Assembly (NCBI GenBank): GCA_947631715.1
Contig: CANRMK010000137.1
Coordinates: 1-6,450, forward strand
Length of the DNA stretch: 6,450 nt
Source: an uncultured Acetatifactor sp.
Lineage (GTDB): Bacteria > Bacillota > Clostridia > Lachnospirales > Lachnospiraceae
Direction: 5' to 3'
Each line of letters opens with the position of its first letter. Position 1 is the first letter of the stretch. The notes beneath the pieces are model-generated. The model had not been told where the DNA came from, ran no database searches, and saw nothing but the letters and a program-made list of their open reading frames with translations. The position numbers were made by a program, and so were the translations under genes. Shown here one piece after another: positions 1 through 5,300 of the stretch.

Positions 1-1117
1 GCCACCTGGCCCCCACCTCAATGCCGGGAATCTCCTCCGATATATTCTTCAAGATCTTAGCCCCGATGACCGGGTGCATCTTGATCACCTCGTATTCCTC
101 CTCCGTCAGCCGGCCGGCCTTGTTGATAATGGCGTCCGGCACTCCGATCTTGCCCACATCATGGAGAAGCCCTATGTAATAGATATCCTGCTGCGCTTTC
201 TCCGATCCGCCCATTCTGCGGATCAGCTCCCGGGCATACTCCGCCACCCGCTCGGAATGACCGTTCGTATACCTGTCTTTCGCATCGATCGACACGGCCA
301 GGGTCCTCACCGCCTGATGGGCCAGCCTGTCCGCTTTCGCCGTCTGCTTCTCTACCTCCGCCTGGAGATTTTTCTGCAGATCCTCCAGTTCTCCCAGCGT
401 CTTCATGAGCAGCTGATAATCCGGGGTCTCCAGAGTGAACATGATCATCAAAAGCCCCAGAGTCATGCTGAACACGCTGAGCAGGGTATCCGGGAACCAC
501 AACAGCTGCGCAAGCGGGCCAATGATCCCGAACAGGAAGAAAGCAAGGATAGAGCGCCGCTGTTTGATTTCATAATGCCTGTAATTGCGCATCAGGATCA
601 GCGCCGCGCAGAAAATGTAATAGTACGGCACAATATACGCCAGCAGGTACAGGGGCCCATGGACATACTGCCCGCTCCCATCAAAAAAGAAGACGTGTCC
701 CGCAAAAATATTCAGGATCAGATTGGCCAGACAGAGAATGCAGACTCCGCGGCTGATGCGGAACAGCAGGGATTCCCTCTCTTTGTATACATAGGCGGAC
801 ACATAGCATAAGAACTGGTATCCTACCACTACATCCGCAGCCATATACAGTGTATTGAACAATGTGTTAAGAATGCCCGGGATCACCGCTCCCCAGCTGA
901 TCGTCACCGCCGTTGCCACATCCAGCACTACCGCCAGAAGCAGATACGCCGCAAGTCTGCGGAATTCCCGGTTGACCCGGGTCTGTGCAGAATATTTCCG
1001 GTAAAGGAACACATTCAGAATCACCATATAAAAGATTGCTGCCACTTCAAAATCGATATTGTAGACAAGCTTCAACTCCGGCTCACCCCCAAAATTCAGA
1101 ACAACATACCGTTCCAT
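1..1117 (-). CDS. Membrane-bound HD-GYP signalling protein, 3' end outside window
   Basis: Probable cyclic-di-GMP phosphodiesterase-type receptor. Translating the minus strand from ATG 1117 gives 372 residues with no stop before the left edge. About seven hydrophobic segments (roughly residues 24-39, 55-73, 83-111, 124-145, 155-176, 190-208, 211-229) resemble the 7TM input regions of Clostridia signalling proteins. A charged coiled-coil linker follows (about 235-270), then an HD-GYP domain: YTNGHSERV (283-291), the metal-binding HDVGK (H319, D320) and the later MHPVIG (H348). The HHE and GYP motifs would lie beyond position 1, so activity cannot be judged. The start is uncertain: ATG 1117 lacks a Shine-Dalgarno site and follows an extended -10-like sequence closely, whereas TTG 1075 (residue 15) is preceded by GGGGGTGA. 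I draw the longest form but lean to TTG 1075. It is divergent from the regulator gene, with no sign of co-transcription. Family confidence is high; the ligand is unknown. Confidence 0.88.
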   Translation of the reverse strand, partial: MERYVVLNFGGEPELKLVYNIDFEVAAIFYMVILNVFLYRKYSAQTRVNREFRRLAAYLLLAVVLDVATAVTISWGAVIPGILNTLFNTLYMAADVVVGYQFLCYVSAYVYKERESLLFRISRGVCILCLANLILNIFAGHVFFFDGSGQYVHGPLYLLAYIVPYYYIFCAALILMRNYRHYEIKQRRSILAFFLFGIIGPLAQLLWFPDTLLSVFSMTLGLLMIMFTLETPDYQLLMKTLGELEDLQKNLQAEVEKQTAKADRLAHQAVRTLAVSIDAKDRYTNGHSERVAEYARELIRRMGGSEKAQQDIYYIGLLHDVGKIGVPDAIINKAGRLTEEEYEVIKMHPVIGAKILKNISEEIPGIEVGARW

Positions 1118-1119
1118 TT

Positions 1120-1128
1120 ATATTAGCA
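1120..1128 (-). promoter_or_regulatory. Possible extended -10 element for the HD-GYP gene
   Basis: The minus strand reads TGCTAATAT here, an extended -10 (TGn plus TAATAT). No good -35 lies 17-18 bp upstream. Transcription would begin about 1113-1114, inside or just after ATG 1117, which fits translation starting at TTG 1075 behind GGGGGTGA (about 1083-1090). AT-rich DNA gives such matches by chance, so this is tentative. Confidence 0.3.
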
Positions 1129-1142
1129 CAATGTCCAATGTG

Positions 1143-1233
1143 ATTTCTACCGTTTTGTCATTTTTCTTTTTCTTCTTCCCTATTTTTTATCTATTTTCCT
1201 TTTCCTCTTCCGTAAATCTTTATTATTTTTTTC
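1143..1233. other. Polypyrimidine/polypurine tract in the divergent intergenic region
   Basis: The plus strand is almost wholly T and C for about 90 bases, with several T-runs, so the minus strand is purine-rich. No gene is supported here. The T-rich end (about 1212-1233) directly abuts the -35 of the regulator promoter, where an AT-rich UP element that contacts the RNA polymerase alpha subunit would sit. Other effects, such as DNA bending or a purine-rich upstream region for the HD-GYP gene, are possible but not shown. Confidence 0.45.
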
Positions 1234-1262
1234 TTGCCTGCCTGTGCGGGCGCGCCTATAAT
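1234..1262 (+). promoter_or_regulatory. Sigma-A-type promoter of the response regulator gene
   Basis: TTGCCT (1234-1239) and a perfect TATAAT (1257-1262) are separated by exactly 17 bp, with T-rich DNA upstream. Transcription would begin near 1269, about 50 bases ahead of the start codon. This gives the regulator its own expression, separate from the transporter operon. Confidence 0.72.
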
Positions 1263-1268
1263 AAAAGC

Positions 1269-1299
1269 GCAGCATGCCCGCAGCGCTGTGGGCGGCTGC
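1269..1299 (+). promoter_or_regulatory. Leader hairpin ahead of the response regulator
   Basis: GCAGC (1269-1273) pairs with GCTGC (1295-1299). Inside it, GCCCGCA (1276-1282) pairs with TGTGGGC (1287-1293), counting one G-U pair, leaving a four-base GCGC loop. The stem fills most of the predicted leader and ends 6 bases before the ribosome binding site GGAGG (1306-1310). No U-run follows, so it is not a simple intrinsic terminator. It could affect translation or RNA stability; no function is shown. Confidence 0.4.
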
Positions 1300-1317
1300 C
1301 TGTACGGAGGCATTTTC

Positions 1318-1977
1318 ATGTATACGATCGCAGTGGTGGAGGATGACATTCATATCGGCAATCTGCTAAAGGAGGCCCTGGAGACAGAGGGCTACAGAGT
1401 GCTGCGCGCATTCTCCGGCACAGAGGCAGCGCTTCTTCTGGAAAGGAAATCCCCCGACCTGATCCTGCTGGACCTGATGCTGCCGGGGCTGTCCGGGGAG
1501 GATCTGCTGCCCGCTTTGCGCGGAATTCCCGTGATCGTACTGAGCGCCAGGACAGATGTGGAAGACAGGGTGAAGCTTCTCGATGCCGGAGCCGCAGATT
1601 ATCTCACCAAACCCTTTGATATCCGGGAGCTTATGGCCCGTATTCGGATCCAGCTGCGCAATGGAGCCCCCGGGAACCCGAGAAAGCTGAGGTCGGGAAA
1701 CCTATGCCTGGATCTGCAGGCACAGCTCTTAACGCTGGACGATACCCCGCTGCACCTTACTCCCACGGAATTTGCCATATTAAAGCTATTGATGCAAAAC
1801 CCGGGCCAGGTAATCTCCAAGACCGCCCTTTTGGACCGGATCAGCCTTGACGTTCCCGACTGCACGGAAAGCTCCCTGAAAGTCCACATCAGCAATCTCC
1901 GCAAAAAGCTGAAGACCGTCTCTCCCCATGACTACATCGAATCCGCCTGGGGCATCGGCTTTCTGCTTCGCCCGTAA
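1318..1977 (+). CDS. OmpR/PhoB-family response regulator
   Basis: DNA-binding regulator of a two-component system, 219 residues, the usual family length. The receiver domain (about 1-112) shows the acidic pair D9-D10, the phospho-acceptor D52 in LLDLMLPG, the switch serine S76 in VLSAR, and the conserved K98 in LTKPF. The C-terminal winged-helix domain (about 125-219) shows LTPTEFAILKLL (148-159), the recognition-helix region SSLKVHISNLRKKL and the terminal wing ESAWGIGFLL. ATG 1318 is chosen because GGAGG lies 7 bases upstream (1306-1310); extending the frame back to TTG 1234 would run over the promoter. The likely partner is the kinase at 3956-4852, and the likely target is the repeat region just downstream. 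By analogy with transporter-linked regulators in Firmicutes it probably controls a resistance or export operon; that role is inferred. Confidence 0.93.
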   Translation: MYTIAVVEDDIHIGNLLKEALETEGYRVLRAFSGTEAALLLERKSPDLILLDLMLPGLSGEDLLPALRGIPVIVLSARTDVEDRVKLLDAGAADYLTKPFDIRELMARIRIQLRNGAPGNPRKLRSGNLCLDLQAQLLTLDDTPLHLTPTEFAILKLLMQNPGQVISKTALLDRISLDVPDCTESSLKVHISNLRKKLKTVSPHDYIESAWGIGFLLRP

Positions 1978-2032
1978 AACAGCGGCGAGATTCCGGACCA
2001 GACAGAGAACCGATCCTGCGTCTTTACGAAAT

Positions 2033-2062
2033 CTTAACTCTTTCCTTAACCGCTTTCTTAAC
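2033..2062 (+). promoter_or_regulatory. Three CTTAAC direct repeats, probable response-regulator operator
   Basis: CTTAAC occurs at 2033-2038, 2045-2050 and 2057-2062, with start-to-start spacing of exactly 12 bp and pyrimidine-rich bases before the second and third copies. OmpR/PhoB-family dimers bind tandem direct repeats about one helical turn apart (usually about 11 bp), so 12 bp is slightly long but plausible. The array lies between the regulator gene and the ABC operon and ends 10 bp before a -10-like TACACT, an arrangement like a Pho box replacing the -35. Binding by the neighbouring regulator is inferred. Confidence 0.6.
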
Positions 2063-2072
2063 TGTTCCCCAT

Positions 2073-2078
2073 TACACT
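2073..2078 (+). promoter_or_regulatory. Probable -10 element of the ABC transporter-kinase operon
   Basis: TACACT resembles TATAAT. No acceptable -35 is seen 17 bp upstream (2050-2055 reads CCGCTT), as expected for a promoter that depends on an activator at the CTTAAC repeats. Transcription would start near 2085, giving a leader of about 76 bases. Inferred from position and sequence only. Confidence 0.4.
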
Positions 2079-2104
2079 CCCCTTAAGACGCCGGAAAATC
2101 CGGG

Positions 2105-2145
2105 CTGCGCCGCCCCGGGAGCCCGGCGGCAGAAACCCGGCGCAG
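2105..2145 (+). promoter_or_regulatory. GC-rich leader stem-loop ahead of the ABC ATPase
   Basis: CTGCGCCG (2105-2112) is perfectly complementary to CGGCGCAG (2138-2145). A nested CCGG/CCGG stem (2115-2118 with 2123-2126) fits inside. A competing fold pairs CTGC and CGCC (2105-2114) with GGCGGCAG (2125-2132). The structure ends five bases before the GAGG ribosome binding site (2150-2153). No U-run follows, so it is not a terminator. Two competing folds allow a switch, but no ligand or leader peptide is evident. Confidence 0.4.
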
Positions 2146-2160
2146 AAATGAGGAAAACCT

Positions 2161-3096
2161 ATGGAATATGTACTGAAAACCGATGGCCTTAAGAAGCAAT
2201 ACGGACACTTCACCGCCCTGAACGGCGTCTCCCTCCATGTGCCCCGGGGAGCAGTTTACGGCTTTGTGGGCAGAAACGGTGCCGGAAAGACTACCCTGAT
2301 CCGCCTGATCTGCGGTCTGCAGCGTCCCGACTCCGGGAATTATACCCTCTTCGGGAAGCCCTTTTCCTCCCGGGAGATCCGGGACAGCAGAAAACGCATG
2401 GGCGCTGTGGTGGAGACGCCTGCCCTGTATCCGGACATGACCGCCGAGGATAACCTGAAGCTGCAGTACCGGATCCTGGGCCTGCCCTCTTTCGATGACA
2501 TTCCCCGGCTCCTGGCGCTTGCGGGGCTCTCGGACACCGGCAGGAAAAAGGTGCGTAATTTCTCTCTGGGCATGAAGCAGCGCCTGGGGATCGCTGTGGC
2601 CCTGGCGGGCAGTCCCGACTTTCTGGTACTGGATGAGCCCGCAAACGGGCTGGATCCCCAGGGCATTGTGGAAGTGCGGGAGCTGATCCTGCGCCTGAAC
2701 AGGGAGCGGCATATCACCGTCCTGATATCCAGCCACATTCTGGACGAGCTCTCACGGCTTGCCACCCACTACGGCTTTATCGATCACGGCGCCATCCTGA
2801 AAGAAATGACTGCAAAAGAGCTGGAGGAGGCCTGCAGAAAATGTATCCGCGTCACCGTCTCCGACACAAGGGCGCTCTGTACCGCTCTGGACGAGGCAGG
2901 GCTGGACTACCGGATCGTTTCCGATAACGAGGCGGATATCTTCGGGCAGGTCAACATCACTGAGCTGGTACAGCTGCTGGAAAGAAGACATTGTACTCTG
3001 GAATCCTTAAAGGAACGGGAAGAAACTCTGGAAAACTATTATATGAACCTGATCGGCAGCCGCCGTGACGCGGCAGAAAGAGAGATGATCCAATGA
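2161..3096 (+). CDS. ABC transporter ATPase, BcrA/lantibiotic-immunity type
   Basis: Cytoplasmic ATPase that would drive the adjacent membrane permease, 311 residues, typical for this subfamily. Motifs in order: Walker A GRNGAGKT (37-44); a Q-loop region VVETPALYP (83-91) with glutamate in the usual glutamine place, which I recall as common in BcrA-like proteins; signature FSLGMKQR (134-141) in place of LSGGQ; Walker B FLVLDEP (154-160) with catalytic E159; D-loop GLDP (163-166); and switch H192 in ISSHIL. The region after about 215 is the variable C-terminal extension of antibiotic-resistance ATPases. GAGG at 2150-2153 lies 7 bases before ATG 2161. The stop overlaps the permease start as ATGA (3093-3096), implying translational coupling. 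Similar proteins export or clear bacitracin and lantibiotics from the membrane; the substrate here is unknown. Confidence 0.92.
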   Translation: MEYVLKTDGLKKQYGHFTALNGVSLHVPRGAVYGFVGRNGAGKTTLIRLICGLQRPDSGNYTLFGKPFSSREIRDSRKRMGAVVETPALYPDMTAEDNLKLQYRILGLPSFDDIPRLLALAGLSDTGRKKVRNFSLGMKQRLGIAVALAGSPDFLVLDEPANGLDPQGIVEVRELILRLNRERHITVLISSHILDELSRLATHYGFIDHGAILKEMTAKELEEACRKCIRVTVSDTRALCTALDEAGLDYRIVSDNEADIFGQVNITELVQLLERRHCTLESLKEREETLENYYMNLIGSRRDAAEREMIQ

Positions 3097-3599
3097 CACA
3101 GCTTTTATCCGCCGGCTTTGCACGGCTATGGAAAAACATTTTGTTCCGGGTATGCATTTTAGTCTTTGCAGCCCTCTGCGCCTTTAGCCTGATCGACAAC
3201 TATGTTTACATGAAAGAAATGCCCGGGACCGTATACCCTTTGTCCAATTTCTTCTTCGGCCCCTTTTTGCTCATCGGCAGCTTTACCTCTTTTTTCTCCC
3301 CCCTGTTCCTGGGCCAGGAGTACAGCAGCGGCGCCCTGCACAACAAGATCATCGTTGGCTGCAGCCGCGCCCGGATCTACCTTTCCTGTTTTCTCACAGT
3401 GCTCGGGGCCTCCCTGATCGTCTGCGCAGGAATGTTCATTACCATACTGGCGCTTGGCATTCCCCTGTTCGGACCTTTGACACTGGCTCCCCGGCTGATT
3501 CTGCTGCATCTGCTTCAGGGCATTCTGATGACCGCCGCTTTCTCAGGTCTGGCCACTATGGTATCCTGCTTGTCCCAAGCCGCACTTTCTCTACAGTGA
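3093..3599 (+). CDS. ABC-2 permease, N-terminal part of a frame-broken gene
   Basis: Membrane partner of the upstream ATPase. The 168-residue frame carries about four hydrophobic segments (roughly residues 17-36, 50-74, 95-127, 134-158) and, between the second and third, a short loop with GQEYSSGALHNKII, a motif typical of ABC-2 permeases of the bacitracin/lantibiotic class. It starts at ATG 3093, overlapping the ATPase stop as ATGA. The frame ends at TGA 3597-3599 just as another membrane helix should begin. The missing end is encoded in the next frame (3596-3925). Removing two bases at the CTCT of 3589-3592 restores one 276-residue protein of normal family length. Alone, this half lacks the last two membrane segments and is unlikely to form a working transporter. 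Confidence 0.82.
   Translation: MTQLLSAGFARLWKNILFRVCILVFAALCAFSLIDNYVYMKEMPGTVYPLSNFFFGPFLLIGSFTSFFSPLFLGQEYSSGALHNKIIVGCSRARIYLSCFLTVLGASLIVCAGMFITILALGIPLFGPLTLAPRLILLHLLQGILMTAAFSGLATMVSCLSQAALSLQ
3589..3599 (+). other. Frameshift point splitting the permease gene
   Basis: The sequence CTCTACAGTGA holds a CT doublet repeat. Read as is, the frame gives SLQ and then stop TGA (3597-3599). With one CT removed it reads A-L-S-T-V-I-C and continues straight into the downstream frame, giving a smooth membrane helix. The net change fits a +2 insertion or a loss of one base. The GTG at 3596-3598 overlaps the stop as GTGA. No classic X XXY YYZ slippery heptamer is present. Confidence 0.75.
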
Positions 3600-3925
3600 T
3601 CTGCCTGCTGGGCTACTTTTTCCTTTTGTTCGCCGCCATTTATATAGAACAGCTGCTGACTGCCCCTGAACTGATTGAAAATGTTTATGCACTTTCGATA
3701 AATGGTGTCTTACAGCCCTCCGACCCTATCCCCAATCCCCGCTATCCCCGGGGCGCCCTGAGGACCGCACTGGATTTCCTAAGATATGCTCTCCCCACCG
3801 GCCAAAGCCTGCTTCTCGGAAGCAGGTCAGGGGAGCATCCTCTGCGAATGATCCTCTGTTCCCTTGGCGTCATGGCAGGTTCCACCACTCCAGGGCTTTT
3901 CGCGTTCGCCAAAAAGGATATTTGA
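3596..3925 (+). CDS. ABC-2 permease, C-terminal part of the frame-broken gene
   Basis: This 109-residue frame completes the permease: a hydrophobic segment (about 3-18), an outside loop ending near RYALPTGQ, and a final membrane segment (about 84-104) closing with FAFAKKDI, the usual basic ABC-2 permease tail. It follows the first part immediately in another frame. The only start at the junction is GTG 3596, overlapping the previous stop as GTGA. No Shine-Dalgarno site precedes it, so translation would need reinitiation by ribosomes ending the first part. The kinase follows after 30 bases. It is best read as the broken end of one gene rather than a separate gene, although a two-piece permease made by coupled translation is possible. 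Confidence 0.72.
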   Translation: MICLLGYFFLLFAAIYIEQLLTAPELIENVYALSINGVLQPSDPIPNPRYPRGALRTALDFLRYALPTGQSLLLGSRSGEHPLRMILCSLGVMAGSTTPGLFAFAKKDI

Positions 3926-3955
3926 TTTTATTTATGATAGAATGGGAGGAAATTT

Positions 3956-4852
3956 ATGCTTTTGCTGTACTGCTGTCTGTCATCTGCCCTGGCCGCAGCG
4001 CTGGGCCTGAAATGGCTTCTGTTAAAGCGGGGGCTTCATGAGATGGGGCAGGAGCTGGCCCTGATCCTCAGCCAGGACACCAACAGGATCCTGGGCCTTT
4101 CCTCCCGGGACAGGGACTTAAGGCGGCTGGCCCGTATTTTAAATGAACAGCTGCAGCTGCTGCAGAAAGAGAGGCACCGCTTTCAGGACGGGGACCGGGA
4201 TCTAAAAGAGGCCGTGGCCAATATCTCCCACGACCTGCGGACGCCTCTTACCGCCGTGAGCGGATATCTGGAGCTATTGGAAGAGGAGCAGCATTCTCCC
4301 CGGTGCTCCCGGTATCTGGCCATTATCCGGGAGCGCATCACTGCCATGAGGCAGCTGACGGAAGAGCTGTTCTGCTACTCCCTCGCGCTGACGCCAAAGC
4401 GCAGGCAGCCGGAGCGCCTCTCCCTGAACAGACAGCTGGAAGAAAGCCTGCTCGCCTTTTATGAGGCTTTTCGGAAAAAGAACATCACGCCCCGGATCAC
4501 ACTGCCCGACACTTCCGTGTGGCGTGTTCTTGACCGCGCCTCCCTCTCCCGGATCTTTGCCAATATCATAGGAAATGCCGCCAGGTACAGCGATTCCGAT
4601 TTTGCGGTAACGCTGTCACCTGACGGCACTGTGTCCTTTTCCAATAACGCACCCGATCTGTCGCCGGTGTCCGCGGCCAGACTCTTTGACCGTTATTATA
4701 CGGTAGCAAGCCTGGAGTCCTCCACTGGCCTTGGCCTGGCGATCGCCCATCGCCTCACAGAGGACATGGGCGGGAACATCTCGGCGGAATATGCGGACGG
4801 GCAGCTGATAATCCGGGTATGCTTTCCTGAAGTCTCCCCGCCCAAGGCATAA
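3956..4852 (+). CDS. Sensor histidine kinase with minimal input domain
   Basis: Membrane kinase, 298 residues, the likely partner of the regulator at 1318-1977. It has one clear hydrophobic N-terminal segment (about 2-23), no extracellular domain, and a charged helical linker (about 26-88) in place of a full sensor. The dimerisation domain carries the phospho-acceptor H92 in SHDLRTPL (91-98). The ATP-binding domain shows the N box FANIIGNAARYS (201-212, N207), LFDRYYT (243-249) and the G box STGLGLAIAH (256-265). The G1 position reads SNNAPDLSP (229-237) rather than a canonical DxGxG, an odd feature I cannot rank without homologues. GGGAGGA (3944-3950) lies 5 bases before ATG 3956. It is the last gene of the operon. 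The lack of a sensor domain suggests it responds to events in the membrane or to the transporter. Confidence 0.9.
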   Translation: MLLLYCCLSSALAAALGLKWLLLKRGLHEMGQELALILSQDTNRILGLSSRDRDLRRLARILNEQLQLLQKERHRFQDGDRDLKEAVANISHDLRTPLTAVSGYLELLEEEQHSPRCSRYLAIIRERITAMRQLTEELFCYSLALTPKRRQPERLSLNRQLEESLLAFYEAFRKKNITPRITLPDTSVWRVLDRASLSRIFANIIGNAARYSDSDFAVTLSPDGTVSFSNNAPDLSPVSAARLFDRYYTVASLESSTGLGLAIAHRLTEDMGGNISAEYADGQLIIRVCFPEVSPPKA

Positions 4853-4870
4853 GCCGCCCCGCCAAAACGA

Positions 4871-4903
4871 CAGAAAAACCCAGCAGGTGCACCTACTTAG
4901 GTT
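4871..4903 (-). terminator. Intrinsic terminator after the antitoxin gene, possibly bidirectional
   Basis: On the minus strand, AACCTAAGTAGGTG pairs with the following CACCTGCTGGGTT (4877-4903) through about ten pairs, including G-U pairs and one bulged A, and a T-run (about 4874-4878) follows. This is a standard intrinsic terminator for the antitoxin transcript. It lies between converging genes, and the plus-strand continuation TTTATATTGTT is also T-rich, so it may also end the kinase operon. Confidence 0.66.
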
Positions 4904-4929
4904 TATATTGTTACCCTTACGGGCTATAA

Positions 4930-4965
4930 TCATAGCTTTTTCCAATCGGCAATATCCCGTTTCAT
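4930..4965 (-). other. 11-codon mini-ORF overlapping the antitoxin stop
   Basis: The antitoxin stop TGA (4964-4962) overlaps ATG 4965-4963 as ATGA, the usual coupling between an antitoxin and a following gene. The frame then reads MKRDIADWKKL and stops at 4930. It is too short to be a toxin of the RelE/YafQ class (about 90 residues), and the terminator begins 27 bases later. It may be the stub of a lost second gene or chance. No function can be assigned. Confidence 0.3.
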
Positions 4966-5237
4966 CGTTTCAACTCCCGGAGCGCTTCTTCCACGTCGGA
5001 ATACCTCTTCACACTAGAATCGTGCGCAATCCGCTCCGCTTCCAACATAGCGGCAACTGTCTCCCTGTTAGGCTGATCCAGTCGAACATCAAACGGAAAC
5101 CCACCGACCCGGAGAGACTGGCGCAGAAAAACATTGATAGCGGTAGTGAGATTGAACCCTAATTCACTGTAAAGGCTTTCACACTGTTTCTTGATGTCAC
5201 TGTCCACACGGACGCTGAAATTTGTCGTGTTTGCCAT
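4962..5237 (-). CDS. RelB/DinJ-family antitoxin, no toxin gene nearby
   Basis: Small DNA-binding antitoxin of 91 residues. The N-terminus fits the ribbon-helix-helix fold of RelB/DinJ proteins: NFSVRVDSDIKKQ (6-18), then the helices around LYSELGFNLTTAINVFLRQS and the family phrase GGFPFDVR (about 48-55). The C-terminal half is charged, as expected of a toxin-wrapping segment. ATG 5237 is chosen over the longer frame because AAAGGAG (5246-5252) lies 8 bases upstream and the extra 33 residues would cover the promoter. RelB/DinJ proteins normally neutralise a RelE/YafQ-type mRNA-cutting toxin encoded directly downstream and repress their own promoter. Here only 58 bases separate the stop from a terminator, with no toxin-sized frame, and the upstream gap is also too short. 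It is an orphan antitoxin, a remnant, or a partner for a toxin encoded elsewhere. Confidence 0.87.
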   Translation of the reverse strand: MANTTNFSVRVDSDIKKQCESLYSELGFNLTTAINVFLRQSLRVGGFPFDVRLDQPNRETVAAMLEAERIAHDSSVKRYSDVEEALRELKR

Positions 5238-5271
5238 AGTGCAAACTCCTTTCCATGTATTATCGCACTCT

Positions 5272-5300
5272 ATTATATGCCATATGCGTGACAAAATCAA
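5272..5300 (-). promoter_or_regulatory. Promoter and possible operator of the antitoxin gene
   Basis: On the minus strand, TTGATT (5300-5295) and a perfect TATAAT (5277-5272) are 17 bp apart, about 35 bases before the start codon. Two direct copies of GCATAT (5287-5282 and 5280-5275), 7 bp apart, lie in the spacer and run into the -10. Ribbon-helix-helix antitoxins often repress by binding short repeats over their own promoter, so these may be the operator; that part is inferred. Confidence 0.68.

Noticed and set aside
74..811. Long plus-strand open frame opposite the HD-GYP gene
   Set aside because: It is antisense to a clear multi-TM HD-GYP protein, has no recognisable motif, and owes its length to the GC-rich codon use of the opposite strand.
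1234..1317. Upstream extension of the regulator to TTG 1234
   Set aside because: TTG 1234 is the -35 element itself; ATG 1318 has GGAGG at the right distance and fits the family N-terminus.
1131..1346. 71-residue plus-strand frame with a phenylalanine-rich start
   Set aside because: The phenylalanine runs come from the polypyrimidine tract, and the frame crosses the regulator promoter and start; no ribosome site.
2082..2087. CTTAAG as a fourth operator repeat
   Set aside because: It differs in the last base and is off the 12-bp phase (the next copy would start at 2069).
2083..2765. Minus-strand frames opposite the ABC ATPase
   Set aside because: They are shadows of a gene with all ATPase motifs in order.
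3580..3600. Programmed -1 ribosomal frameshift in the permease
   Set aside because: The codons before the stop (GCA CTT TCT CTA CAG) give no X XXY YYZ slippery site, and no clear downstream structure was seen; a simple mutation explains it better.
4616..4945. 109-residue minus-strand frame as the missing toxin
   Set aside because: It crosses the terminator, lies mostly opposite the kinase gene and shows no RelE/YafQ-like pattern.
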